DNA of 32,561 nt from an uncultured Clostridium sp. (GTDB taxonomy: Bacteria > Bacillota > Clostridia > TANB77 > CAG-508): NCBI GenBank assembly GCA_946499885.1, contig CAMMTN010000019.1, positions 1 to 32,561 on the forward strand. The letters run 5' to 3'. A program made the translations under genes and the position numbers. Under the pieces are notes generated by a model. That model saw nothing but the letters and a program-made list of their open reading frames with translations. It was not told the DNA's origin and did not search any database. Numbering within the stretch: position 1 is the stretch's first letter; every line of letters begins with the position of its first letter. Shown in pieces: positions 16,781-26,142 of this stretch.

Positions 16781-18002
16781 GTATTATATCAAATTCTTCT
16801 AATACTGGAATAGCACCATATCTTCCAGTTAAATAGTCTTTATTGTATGTTGCATCATTTCTTACTTTTTTACCTGCATTTTTATCATCTTCTAATATAT
16901 AGTCAGACAATGCATATATTTCTGAAATTCCGTCTTTATCTTTTTCTGCAAACCATATCTCATCTCTTCTAAATGTTTCTTTGTTTAAGTTTACCGTATC
17001 ATGTGTTGAATATATTAACTGTCCATTTCCTATATTAGTCTGACTATTATGGAATAAGTTAATAATATATCTAGTTAATAATGGATGTAATTTTGCATCT
17101 AATTCATCAACAAATAATACCATTCCATTTTTTAATGCATCCATAAAGAAATCAAATAAGTGAAACATTTTTCTCGTACCATTAGATTCTAAATAAAATG
17201 GTAATGCTTTTAACTCTCCATTTTCTCCTCTGTGAAGAACTTCAATATCTATAATACCATTATTACTTTTAACAGCTTCTATTGAATCTGGTGTAGTTCT
17301 TATTCCTTCAATTCCAGAATCAAATGTCTTTATAAATTTTAATAGTTCTTTTTTATAGTTTTCATCGCTTAGTATTTTTAATGAAACTCTGTTATTAATA
17401 AATCTTTCAAAATTTGGATTACCTAAATCTAAATACATGCTATTCACAAACCAGTCATATACATTGCTGAAATCTTCATTATTTCTATCTATTTTGCTAT
17501 ATATATTTAAGAATAATGTTCTTTCATCTATATTTACTAACTCTGAAATTTTATTAGGTTTCATTGATACATTGTTATTTTCTCTTTCGAAAATAGCATA
17601 AAATTTATTTACTCTTTTCTCAAATAACCACTCTGAAATAATTGTATCTTTTAAAACTTCAAAACCATATTTATATATTTTATTATTTTTAGCTAATATT
17701 TCTACTTCTAAAGCAATTGGGTCATTATTTATCATAAAACTATAAATATTTTCTTCATCTATTGGAGAATTCTTTTTAGAGTCATCACTTACCAATATTC
17801 TTTTTTTCATATAGTCAAAAGCTTGTAACACATTAGTTTTTCCACTAGCATTGGCACCATAAATTGCAGATACTTTCAAATATTCACCATTTTCTGTTTT
17901 AGCCACATTATATTCATGTTCTTTAAATGATGTTGCTTCCATATCTAAACAATTTTCATTTTTAAAAGATTTAAAATTTTTAAAACTAAATCTTATTAAC
18001 AT
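16770..18002 (-). CDS. rloA: RloA / AbiLi-like AAA ATPase
   Basis: A 410-residue ABC/SMC-type AAA ATPase of the AAA_15/OLD-like group. It begins IRFSFKNFKSFKNENCLDM. Walker A is GANASGKT at 49-56, Walker B is MVLFVDELDAKLHP, and the switch histidine follows in YSTHDT. The tail TYNKDYLTGRYGAIP is typical of AbiLi/RloA. It probably senses infection and licenses RloB. ATG 18002 follows AAAGGAGG. The promoter at 18028-18056 overlaps an inverted repeat, suggesting control of the pair by a DNA-binding protein. Confidence 0.87.
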   Translation of the reverse strand: MLIRFSFKNFKSFKNENCLDMEATSFKEHEYNVAKTENGEYLKVSAIYGANASGKTNVLQAFDYMKKRILVSDDSKKNSPIDEENIYSFMINNDPIALEVEILAKNNKIYKYGFEVLKDTIISEWLFEKRVNKFYAIFERENNNVSMKPNKISELVNIDERTLFLNIYSKIDRNNEDFSNVYDWFVNSMYLDLGNPNFERFINNRVSLKILSDENYKKELLKFIKTFDSGIEGIRTTPDSIEAVKSNNGIIDIEVLHRGENGELKALPFYLESNGTRKMFHLFDFFMDALKNGMVLFVDELDAKLHPLLTRYIINLFHNSQTNIGNGQLIYSTHDTVNLNKETFRRDEIWFAEKDKDGISEIYALSDYILEDDKNAGKKVRNDATYNKDYLTGRYGAIPVLEEFDIIHEK

Positions 18003-18027
18003 ATTAAAATCCTCCTTTTCTTTATAT

Positions 18028-18056
18028 ATTATATGCTAATTTTAATAAAATATCAA
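18028..18056 (-). promoter_or_regulatory. rloAB promoter
   Basis: On the minus strand TTGATA (18056-18051), a 17-base spacer and consensus TATAAT (18033-18028), about 25 bases upstream of the rloA start. The -35 lies within the inverted repeat 18049-18092. Confidence 0.7.
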
Positions 18057-18092
18057 TATTTTTGAGATATTTTCTCATTTTATATTGATATT
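18049..18092. repeat. Inverted repeat over the rloAB -35, candidate operator
   Basis: A perfect 11-bp inverted repeat (18049-18059 with 18082-18092). A second inner pair, TTTTGAGA and TCTCATTTT, continues it toward the centre. The position over the -35 suggests a repressor site. Confidence 0.5.
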
Positions 18093-18112
18093 TATTCAAA
18101 AATACTATTAAA

Positions 18113-18256
18113 TTAAAATTTTATTAAGCAATATGATAAACTTCTAAAGAAATTTTCTGTAATCATATATGTAAAGTCTAATCTTTTTGCTAATGCTTTA
18201 GCAAGTGTAGTTTTTCCTGTTTCATTAAATCCATCTATTGTTATCTTTTTTGACAT
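18113..18256 (-). pseudogene. N-terminal remnant of a P-loop nucleotide kinase
   Basis: A 47-codon frame reading MSKKITIDGFNETGKTTLAK and then ALAKRLDFTYM resembles the N-terminus of a cytidylate-kinase-like P-loop protein (GxxxxGKTT, then the helix ALAKRL). It stops shortly afterwards and has no ribosome binding site, so it is probably a gene remnant. It fills most of the 400-base gap between rloA and the aminopeptidase. Confidence 0.5.
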
Positions 18257-18342
18257 GATTTATTGACAAAATATATAATGATGGAGCTCTAATTATAGAA
18301 AATAAAAATTATGATTAATTTTACTTTGATTTTTAGCTTAAA

Positions 18343-18372
18343 CAAAAAGAAGCAATTTTTAATTTTGCTTCT
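18343..18372 (-). terminator. Terminator of the aminopeptidase gene
   Basis: AGAAGCA (18348-18354) pairs with TGCTTCT (18366-18372), extended by A/T pairs. On the minus strand TTTTTG follows immediately, as in an intrinsic terminator. Confidence 0.65.
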
Positions 18373-18405
18373 CTATTGATTATTATTGCCAAAATAAATT
18401 TAGCT

Positions 18406-19524
18406 CTATGCCAAATTTTCTGGATTTAATGGTTTCAATTCATCTAGTACAAAAATTCCATCTTTTCTCACTAAGACATCATCAAACCATATTTCTCCTC
18501 CACCATATTCTAGTGTTTGAATATTTACTATATCCCAATGAATACTTGAACGGTTACCATTATCGCTTTCAGCTAAACTATCTCCTGGTGTAAAATGAAA
18601 ACTACCTTTTATTTTTTCGTCAAACAATGTATCTCCAATTGGTCTTTCTATATAAGGGTTTAACCCTAAAGCAAACTCTCCAATATACCTGCTTCCTTCA
18701 TCTGTATCTAAAATTTCATTAAGTTCTTTTGTTTTGTTTGATATAGCTTTAACTATTTTTCCGTCTTTAAATTCAAATCTAATATTGTTAAACAATATTC
18801 CATTATATCTTGTTTCTGTATTATATGTTATATATCCATTTACACTATTTTTTACAGGTGCTGTAGCTACTTCTCCATCTGGTATATTAAATGTTCCCAT
18901 ATATTCTTGGGCTGGTATTCCCTCTATACTAAATGTTAAATCTGTCCCCTCTCCTATTATATGAACATTTTTCGTTTTATTCATTAACTTGACTAAAGGA
19001 TCCATTGCTTTTGACATCTTATCATAATCTAATGTACAAACATTAAAGTAAAAATCTTCAAAGCTTTCAGTATTCATATTGCTCATTTGCGCCATTGATG
19101 CATTTGGATATCTTAAAATACACCATCTTGTATGTTTTACTCTTTCTTCAAAATGTACAGGCATAGTGTAATATTTATTATACATTTCCATTTTTTCTGT
19201 TGAAACTCCATTTAACTCTGCTGTATTTGTACTTGCTCTAACCCCAATATATGCGTCCATGTCTTTCATCCTTTGTAAATCATGTTTTGCATAAATTTGC
19301 ATTTGTTCTTCCGTTCCATTTGTAAGCATTTCTCTCATTATTTCATAATCTATAATATTAAAAAAAGGAATAGCACCTATATTTTCTGCTTGTCTAATCA
19401 ATTCTTTTCCTAAAGGAATTGCATCCATTCCTATTATCTCTATTAATATTTTCTCACCTTTTTGTAAATTGATAGAATGGCTTAATAAATTACTAGCTAA
19501 TTTTTCTATTCTTATATCTCGCAT
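18406..19524 (-). CDS. M29-family aminopeptidase
   Basis: A 372-residue metallo-aminopeptidase of family M29 (AmpS/AmpT type), cytoplasmic, about family length. Expected metal ligands can be placed: Glu218 in IPDGEV, Glu283 in IGEFALGLNP, His310 in GSFHFTPG, and His329 and Asp331 in SIHWDIV. HTRWCILRYPNASMAQ is another family hallmark. These enzymes release N-terminal residues from peptides. The ATG at 19524 was chosen over an upstream in-frame start because AGAGGTGA sits 7 bases before it. It looks like a housekeeping gene lying between two sets of defence genes, facing the same way. Confidence 0.88.
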   Translation of the reverse strand: MRDIRIEKLASNLLSHSINLQKGEKILIEIIGMDAIPLGKELIRQAENIGAIPFFNIIDYEIMREMLTNGTEEQMQIYAKHDLQRMKDMDAYIGVRASTNTAELNGVSTEKMEMYNKYYTMPVHFEERVKHTRWCILRYPNASMAQMSNMNTESFEDFYFNVCTLDYDKMSKAMDPLVKLMNKTKNVHIIGEGTDLTFSIEGIPAQEYMGTFNIPDGEVATAPVKNSVNGYITYNTETRYNGILFNNIRFEFKDGKIVKAISNKTKELNEILDTDEGSRYIGEFALGLNPYIERPIGDTLFDEKIKGSFHFTPGDSLAESDNGNRSSIHWDIVNIQTLEYGGGEIWFDDVLVRKDGIFVLDELKPLNPENLA

Positions 19525-19641
19525 TATTTTCACCTCTTGATAATTATATAACATTTTTTGATTTTTCACCATATTTTTCTAATCCAAATCATTTTGATCA
19601 AGCATACTTCCTGTCTGACAACTGTAATACTTTCAGCTATT

Positions 19642-22600
19642 TTATTCTATCATTCCCTTACACTTCAATTCTGCTTGTCTTATAACAGTCTGCACTGCTT
19701 TTTCACTTTTGTTTGGTGGATAATTATATTTTATTAGCAATTTCTTTATTTCAATTCTCATCCTTGCTCTTGCATCTTTTCTAATATCCCAATCAATAGT
19801 CATATTCTCATTTACAGTTTCAACTAATTCTTTAGCAATTTGCACCAATGTTTCATCTTTCATTAATTCTTTAACTTCTGGATCGTCTCCTAATGCATCA
19901 AAAAATGCTTTTTCTTCTGTTGATAAATTATACTCATTTCCAGCTTTCAATTCTTGTTCAATTTCATTTTTTAAATTTATCATTTCTTGTATAATCTTTT
20001 CTATATCCTCTACACTAGTTCTTTCATTATATGATGCTACTATCTTTTGGAACTTAGTTGAGAATTTTTCCATTAAAACAACATTTTCTTTTCCAACTTG
20101 TTCTACATATTCTTTTAATGCTCTATTTAATACTTCTACTGCTATATTTTTCTTTTGCATTTTAGCAAGTTTATTTAATATTTCATCACTTAATATTGCT
20201 AATCTATTGCTATTATGTACATCTCCAATTTGTAACATTTCATCATCTTGGATAGCTCTTTCCAACATTTTTGCTACATTATCATTTATTTCTTTTACAT
20301 CTATTTTATCTCCTGATAACTTTGAAATAAATGACCTTACTGATATAAAGAACAATATTTCATCCTTTATTTCTTGTGATAGTTCTCCTGTGCATAATGA
20401 ATATAAACTTTTTACATCATAACTATATCTCATAAATGCTTTTCTAATTTCTTCTGTTTTTAGCATCCAGTTAGCCCCTGCCATAATGATTTCATATTTA
20501 TCACTATCTGTTGTTGTTGCAAAATGTCCATAGTAAAATCCATTAAATAAATCTCTAATTAATTCTACTTTGTCCATTAAAACTTTTACTAATTCACTAT
20601 TATCAACAATCTTTCCTTGGTCACGTTTTGTATATGTTTTTAGTGCATCTAATAACCATTTTTTTAGTCCAATATAATCAACAATTAATCCACCTTGTTT
20701 ATCTTTATACACTCTGTTTACCCTTGCTATTGCCTGCATTAAATTGTGAGCCTTCATTGGTTTATCTACATACATTGTTCCAAGTCCCGGTACATCAAAT
20801 CCTGTTAGCCACATATCAACAACTATTGCTATTTCAAATTCTGAATCCATATCCTTAAAATCAACTTCTAATTGCTTTTTATCTTTTTTAGAACCTATTG
20901 CTTTTTGCATTTCTTCATCATCTTTGTTGTTTGATGTTATTACCATATGTACTTTATTTTCCCAATTAGGTCTTAACTCTAAAAATTTCTTATACATTGT
21001 AAATGCTGACTTTCTTGAATATGCAACTACCATTGCCTTATTTGCAACTGATGTTTGTATATCTTCATAATGATTTATAATATCCTTAACAATCATTTCT
21101 AGTCTATCTGGATCTTCTATAATTTGTTCCATTTTAGCCATTTCTTTTTTAGATTCTGCTATTTTATAATCTTCTACACCTTCTTCGGTTTCAAGCATAT
21201 TATAATAATCATCTATTTCATCTAATAATTTTTGATTTAAGCCCACTCTTGCCATTCTAGCTTCATACATAATAGGAACTGTTGCACCATCCATTATAGC
21301 CTGTGTCATATCATATGTATCAATAACTTGACCAAACACATTGCTAGTTGATTTGTCTTTTGTTTCAACTGGTGTTCCAGTAAATCCTATATATGTTGCA
21401 TTAGGAAATGCTTCATGCAAATATTTAGCTGTTCCATACTTTTTATATGCTTTCATTTTTTCTTTATCAAATTTAATTGTTGCATCTATTCCATAATGAC
21501 TTCTGTGAGCTTCATCTACTAATACTAATATATCGTCTCTTTTACTAAATAAACCTGTTTCTTCCTCAAATTTTTGCAAAGTTGTAAAGAATATTCCTCC
21601 TGATACTCTATTTTCTAATTTTTCTTGTAAATCTTCTCTACTTTCTATTTGAACAGGAGATTGTTTTAAATATTCTGAACATTTTGCAAATGTAGTAAAT
21701 AATTGATTATCTAAATCGTTTCTATCTGTTACAACTATTATGCTTGGATTTTTTAATACTTTTATCATATTACCTGCATAAAATACCATTGAAAAACTTT
21801 TTCCACTACCTTGTGTATGCCATAAAATACCTGCTTTTCCTGTTCTATTATCTATTGCAACTTCTGTACTTGTTATTGCTTTTTTTACACCAAAATATTG
21901 ATGGTATGCTGATAATATTTTGCTATCTTCACTCCACAAAACAAAGTTATTTATTATATCTAGTAATCTATCTTTTCTTAGCATTCCATAAAATAACGTT
22001 TTATGTGTTGGCATATTTTCTGTTACTTCATCATCTGCTTCTATCTTTTTCCATTCAGAAAATCTACTCCATGGACTTGTTATGGTTCCTGCTCTTGCTT
22101 GTACTCCATCACTTACTATCATAAATTGATTATAATAAAATAATGTTGGTATATGTACTTCTTGGTATCCTTTTAATTGATTATATCCATCAATTAGTTT
22201 TACATCTTCTCTTACTGTACTTTTTAACTCTACTACAACTAAAGGCAAACCATTTATAAATATAATTATATCTGGTCTTTTTTCACTATGTTCAATGATT
22301 GTATATTGATTTATTGCTTTAAATGTATTATTGGAAATATTATCAAAATCTACTATTTTTATTGTTTTATATCTTGTTTCTCCATTTTCATTAATTGGCA
22401 CTTGACATCCTTCAAGCAAATATTTTGTAAATTGCTTGTTATTTAAAATAGTATTATTGTGTTCTAGATTTTTTATTTGTCTTAAAACTTCTGTTACCTG
22501 TTCATCTCTAACATTATTATTAATTTTATGAATAGCATTTATTAAATCATCTTCTAATATTACTTTGGAATAATCTGTTCTTTCCATTTCATATCCATTT

Positions 22601-22668
22601 ATACATTCATATTCTAATTCTTTCAATATCTCCATAGTTATTTTTTCTAATGTTTCTTCATTGAACAT
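19642..22668 (-). CDS. hsdR: Type I restriction enzyme, R (motor and nuclease) subunit
   Basis: A 1008-residue HsdR, full length. The nuclease motif is RPDIIIFINGLPLVVVELKS (Asp133, Glu147, Lys149). The SF2 translocase motor shows Walker A HTQGSGKS at 284-291, VDEAHRS (DEAH at 385-388) and GFTGTP. A helical C-terminus for docking on HsdM follows. It translocates DNA and cuts unmethylated DNA at a distance, together with HsdM and HsdS. AGGGGGAT precedes the ATG. The gene is last in the operon, 12 bases behind a membrane-anchored protein gene. Confidence 0.95.
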   Translation of the reverse strand: MFNEETLEKITMEILKELEYECINGYEMERTDYSKVILEDDLINAIHKINNNVRDEQVTEVLRQIKNLEHNNTILNNKQFTKYLLEGCQVPINENGETRYKTIKIVDFDNISNNTFKAINQYTIIEHSEKRPDIIIFINGLPLVVVELKSTVREDVKLIDGYNQLKGYQEVHIPTLFYYNQFMIVSDGVQARAGTITSPWSRFSEWKKIEADDEVTENMPTHKTLFYGMLRKDRLLDIINNFVLWSEDSKILSAYHQYFGVKKAITSTEVAIDNRTGKAGILWHTQGSGKSFSMVFYAGNMIKVLKNPSIIVVTDRNDLDNQLFTTFAKCSEYLKQSPVQIESREDLQEKLENRVSGGIFFTTLQKFEEETGLFSKRDDILVLVDEAHRSHYGIDATIKFDKEKMKAYKKYGTAKYLHEAFPNATYIGFTGTPVETKDKSTSNVFGQVIDTYDMTQAIMDGATVPIMYEARMARVGLNQKLLDEIDDYYNMLETEEGVEDYKIAESKKEMAKMEQIIEDPDRLEMIVKDIINHYEDIQTSVANKAMVVAYSRKSAFTMYKKFLELRPNWENKVHMVITSNNKDDEEMQKAIGSKKDKKQLEVDFKDMDSEFEIAIVVDMWLTGFDVPGLGTMYVDKPMKAHNLMQAIARVNRVYKDKQGGLIVDYIGLKKWLLDALKTYTKRDQGKIVDNSELVKVLMDKVELIRDLFNGFYYGHFATTTDSDKYEIIMAGANWMLKTEEIRKAFMRYSYDVKSLYSLCTGELSQEIKDEILFFISVRSFISKLSGDKIDVKEINDNVAKMLERAIQDDEMLQIGDVHNSNRLAILSDEILNKLAKMQKKNIAVEVLNRALKEYVEQVGKENVVLMEKFSTKFQKIVASYNERTSVEDIEKIIQEMINLKNEIEQELKAGNEYNLSTEEKAFFDALGDDPEVKELMKDETLVQIAKELVETVNENMTIDWDIRKDARARMRIEIKKLLIKYNYPPNKSEKAVQTVIRQAELKCKGMIE

Positions 22669-22679
22669 AACTTATCCCC

Positions 22680-23312
22680 CTAAAACTTTATTTGTTTTTT
22701 TATATTCTTCATAATATCTTTTTTAACAACTTCATCATATAACGACTTAATTTTATCATATTCACTATATAGTTTTTCTCTATATTCCTTTTCACCAAAT
22801 TCCTTTTGCAATTTAATAAATGATGTTGGATTTTTTCTATTAGTCTCCATGATTTTATATAAAATAATTTGTTCTTCATGAATTTTTCTTAATAATTCCT
22901 GATATTCATATATAAAATCTTGTATTAATTTTATATTATTTTTTGAAAATAAAAATTCAACCTCAATAGACATTCTCTTTAATTCTTCTAATTTCACTAA
23001 AAAATTCTGTCTAATATCTTCTTGATTAATATTATCTATTATATTTCCAACATCTTTCAAATAAGTATTATTAGTTAAACTATGAAACAGTACTGTTACA
23101 TCTATAAAACTATTGTAGTTTTCCTTCTTCATTAATGGCTTACTTTCTTTGAACAATGACATCAAACCACTTATTAACATAAATTTATCTACTCTTTTAT
23201 TAAATAATTGATGTTTATTACTAATTTTTATTTGCCTATGTGTTTGCCAAAGTGCAATAATTGCTATAATTGCAGTTATTATAGAAAATATATTTTTTTC
23301 TATAAAATTCAT
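22680..23312 (-). CDS. Membrane-anchored helical protein inside the hsd operon
   Basis: A 210-residue protein. Residues 7-23 (NIFSIITAIIAIIALWQ) form one N-terminal membrane helix. It is followed by THRQIKISNKHQLFNKRVDK and a long, charged, helical, probably coiled-coil cytoplasmic region. AGGAGG precedes the ATG. The gene lies between hsdS and hsdR with short spacers (34 and 11 bases), so it is cotranscribed with them. I do not recognise a family with known function; similar anchored proteins occur in defence loci. A role as an accessory R-M factor is inference from position only. Confidence 0.75.
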   Translation of the reverse strand: MNFIEKNIFSIITAIIAIIALWQTHRQIKISNKHQLFNKRVDKFMLISGLMSLFKESKPLMKKENYNSFIDVTVLFHSLTNNTYLKDVGNIIDNINQEDIRQNFLVKLEELKRMSIEVEFLFSKNNIKLIQDFIYEYQELLRKIHEEQIILYKIMETNRKNPTSFIKLQKEFGEKEYREKLYSEYDKIKSLYDEVVKKDIMKNIKKQIKF

Positions 23313-23346
23313 TTTATACGCCTCCTACAACTAACAATTTATCTGA

Positions 23347-24552
23347 CTAAATTTCTATTTTATCTAAGTCTATTTCTCCATTCATTAATTTTGGTAATAA
23401 TGTATTTCGTAAATTTGATAACCTATCATTTTCAATAATAATATTTTCAATTTTTTCAAAAATTGGTGTTACTTTGTTATTAAAATTATCTAATATTTTT
23501 TTATCTTTTGGAAAATAAAATTCAAAATTTAAAATATCATCTTTTGTAATCATTAGTACTGCTGTTCCTTTTGCTGATCCAATAATTCTTTCTCTATATT
23601 CACTCGAGTTCATGAGCAAATATAAAAAATTCTTAATATTTTCATTGCTATTTAGTATATTTACAATATATAAATTTGTACCAATAATCACTTTTCTATC
23701 CTTAAACAATTTAGGGATTATACCTGGACACCCTAATTGATTTCTCTTTTGTGTAACATCTCTAGTACATATAAATAAATCGCCAACATTTCCAAGATAT
23801 TTGTTTTCTACATTTTCTTTATAATATTTTAAATTACTAAAATTAAATATTGTATTTAATTCAACATTCCCCATTGATACTAAAATATTATCATCTATAT
23901 TGTCAGATAACAATGATGCTTTATAGGCTAAACCCCCTCTTACAGATATTAAATCTTTTAACATTATTTTTTCCCAATTATCATCTTCTTTTTTATTACC
24001 AAAACACTCCCTAAACATAATTTCTAGTAGTTTATACAAATTATTATTTATCTTATTATTTAATTGTATTTTTTTATCTATACTTGATAATATTTTTGCT
24101 ATCTTAACTTGCTCATTATATTCCGGTAAATCCATTATAGTATCTTTTAAAACATCAACTTGTGCTCTTTGTCTTCCTGATGTTCCTGTCATAGATTTAA
24201 TTGCTATATTTCTAAATTCTTTATTTATAGATAAATAATAAATAAAATCTTTATCTGATCTTTCAATTTTTGCTCTCATTACAATAAATTCTGTAGATCC
24301 AAATCCTATTTCATTTTCTTCTAGCTCATTTACTTGTGCTGTTTTTCCATTTTCTAAACATGGAGTTATTCTAGCTAATAAAGTATCTCCATTTCTAAAC
24401 TTACTACCCCCTTTATACTCTTCTTCTGTGTAATTTTCTATATATTTTTTGTATGGCTGTAACATTTCCATTGAAATCTTTTTATATTTTTTCCCTTTAG
24501 ATAATTTTTCTTTTGGGTTAAATTCTATAATATCTCCTAATCTATATTTCAT
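23347..24552 (-). CDS. hsdS: Type I restriction enzyme, S (specificity) subunit
   Basis: A 401-residue HsdS with two target-recognition domains. Each is followed by a helical conserved segment: the central one is IAKILSSIDKKIQLNNKINN and the C-terminal one includes ENDRLSNLRNTLLPKLMNGE. TRD1 begins YRLGDIIEFNPKEKL and includes GDTLLARITPCLENGKTA; TRD2 begins KIMLKDLISVRGGLAY. The two TRDs recognise the two halves of a bipartite site; the site itself cannot be read from sequence. It overlaps the end of hsdM by 11 bases. No inverted partner TRDs or recombinase lie beside it, so phase variation by inversion is not indicated. Confidence 0.94.
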   Translation of the reverse strand: MKYRLGDIIEFNPKEKLSKGKKYKKISMEMLQPYKKYIENYTEEEYKGGSKFRNGDTLLARITPCLENGKTAQVNELEENEIGFGSTEFIVMRAKIERSDKDFIYYLSINKEFRNIAIKSMTGTSGRQRAQVDVLKDTIMDLPEYNEQVKIAKILSSIDKKIQLNNKINNNLYKLLEIMFRECFGNKKEDDNWEKIMLKDLISVRGGLAYKASLLSDNIDDNILVSMGNVELNTIFNFSNLKYYKENVENKYLGNVGDLFICTRDVTQKRNQLGCPGIIPKLFKDRKVIIGTNLYIVNILNSNENIKNFLYLLMNSSEYRERIIGSAKGTAVLMITKDDILNFEFYFPKDKKILDNFNNKVTPIFEKIENIIIENDRLSNLRNTLLPKLMNGEIDLDKIEI

Positions 24553-26044
24553 ATCCTATCGCCTCCAAGTTCTTTCTAATTTCATCTTCCAACTTGTGAG
24601 ACTCTTCAAATTGTACTTTAAGTTCTGACGTTAATGTTTTCATCTTCTCTTCAAAAGGAATACCATCATCTTCTTGTTCTTCTGTTCCCACATATCTGCC
24701 TGGTGTTAATACATAGTTGTTTTCTTTTATCTCATCTATAGTTGCTACTTTACAAAATCCTGGTATATCTTCATAATTCTCATTGTTTTGATAGTTATGA
24801 TATGTATCTGCAATTTTTGCTATGTCATTTTCATCTAATTCCCTTAATTTTCTAGTAACCATTTTTCCTAGATTTCTAGCATCTATAAATAATGTTTTTC
24901 CTTTTTGTTTTTTGTTTCTATTTAATATCCATATACTACAAGGAATTGTAACTGTGTAGAACAAGTTAGATGGCATTGATAAGATACAATCTACTAAATC
25001 ATCTTCTAGTATATTTTTTCGTATTTCACCTTCTCCACTTGTATCACTAGATAGCGCTCCATTTGCTAATATTACTGCTGCTTTACCGTTTATAGATAAT
25101 TTAGAAATCATATGTTCTAGCCATGCATAGTTTGCATTTCCTTTTGGTGGTATTCCATATTTCCATCTTGTATCATTTAATAATTTTTCTTGTCCCCAAT
25201 CTGATATATTAAATGGAGGATTTGCTAATATAAAGTCTGCTTTTAAATCTTTATGTAAGTCATTTTGGAATGTATCATCTGCAAATTTTCCTAAGTTTCC
25301 ATCTATACTTCTTATTGCTAAATTCATTTTTGCTAATTTCCAAGTTGTTGGATTTTTCTCTTGTCCATATATGCTTAAATTATTTACATTTCCTTGATGT
25401 CTTTGTATAAATTTCAAACTTTGTACAAACATACCTCCAGAACCACAACAAGGATCATATACTCTACCTTGATATGGCTCAATCATTTCTACCATTGTTC
25501 TAACTAAACAAGCTGGTGTATAGAATTCTCCACCCTTTTGTAATTCGTTTGATGCAAATTGTCCTAGGAAATATTCATATATTCTACCTAACAAATCTTT
25601 ATCCTGTGCTTCTTTACTACCTATTTTAACATTTGTAAATATGTCTATTAGTTCACCTAAATTTACATTTTTATAATCTGGACTATTATATTGCTTAATT
25701 AATACTCCTTTTAAGCTTGGATTTTCTTTTTCTATTTCTTCTAATGCTTCGTCTATAATTTGTCCTATATTGCTATCTTTAGAATGTGCATTTAAGAACT
25801 CCCATCTAGCTTTTGATGGTACATAAAATATGTTTTCTGCTGTATAACAATCTCTATCTTCTTCTAATCCATATCCTTCTTGTAATAGTTCTTGATATTT
25901 TTCTTCAAATGAATCAGATATATATTTCAAAAATATTAACCCTAATACTATAAATTTATAACTTGATACTGGTACTGCGCCTCTCATTTTATCTGCTGCT
26001 TGCCATAATTTTTGTTCTAAATCTTTTAATTCTTCTTCCTTCAT
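24542..26044 (-). CDS. hsdM: Type I restriction enzyme, M (methyltransferase) subunit
   Basis: A 500-residue N6-adenine DNA methyltransferase. The N-terminal helical domain (MKEEELKDLEQKLWQAADKM) is followed by GRIYEYFLGQFA and GGEFYTPACLV. The SAM-binding motif is DPCCGSGGM at 197-205 and the catalytic motif is NPPF at 275-278. It modifies the site chosen by HsdS and forms the core of the restriction complex. It is first in the operon and has its own promoter (26080-26108) and an AGAGGTG ribosome binding site. Confidence 0.95.
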   Translation of the reverse strand: MKEEELKDLEQKLWQAADKMRGAVPVSSYKFIVLGLIFLKYISDSFEEKYQELLQEGYGLEEDRDCYTAENIFYVPSKARWEFLNAHSKDSNIGQIIDEALEEIEKENPSLKGVLIKQYNSPDYKNVNLGELIDIFTNVKIGSKEAQDKDLLGRIYEYFLGQFASNELQKGGEFYTPACLVRTMVEMIEPYQGRVYDPCCGSGGMFVQSLKFIQRHQGNVNNLSIYGQEKNPTTWKLAKMNLAIRSIDGNLGKFADDTFQNDLHKDLKADFILANPPFNISDWGQEKLLNDTRWKYGIPPKGNANYAWLEHMISKLSINGKAAVILANGALSSDTSGEGEIRKNILEDDLVDCILSMPSNLFYTVTIPCSIWILNRNKKQKGKTLFIDARNLGKMVTRKLRELDENDIAKIADTYHNYQNNENYEDIPGFCKVATIDEIKENNYVLTPGRYVGTEEQEDDGIPFEEKMKTLTSELKVQFEESHKLEDEIRKNLEAIGYEI

Positions 26045-26079
26045 CTTTTTACACCTCTAATTTTTGTTTTACTAATATA

Positions 26080-26108
26080 TTTATACCATAAAATAACTTT
26101 TTTCTCAA
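26080..26108 (-). promoter_or_regulatory. hsd operon promoter
   Basis: On the minus strand TTGAGA (26108-26103), a 17-base spacer and TATAAA (26085-26080). The sequence is nearly identical to the promoter at 7896-7924, including the spacer AAAAGTTATTTTATG. Confidence 0.65.
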
Positions 26109-26142
26109 TGATTCTGTATTATTTTCCTTTTTTCTTTCATTA

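Noticed and set aside
23347-24552. Phase-variable hsdS by inversion
   Set aside because: No second silent hsdS copy, inverted TRD repeats or recombinase gene are present beside it.
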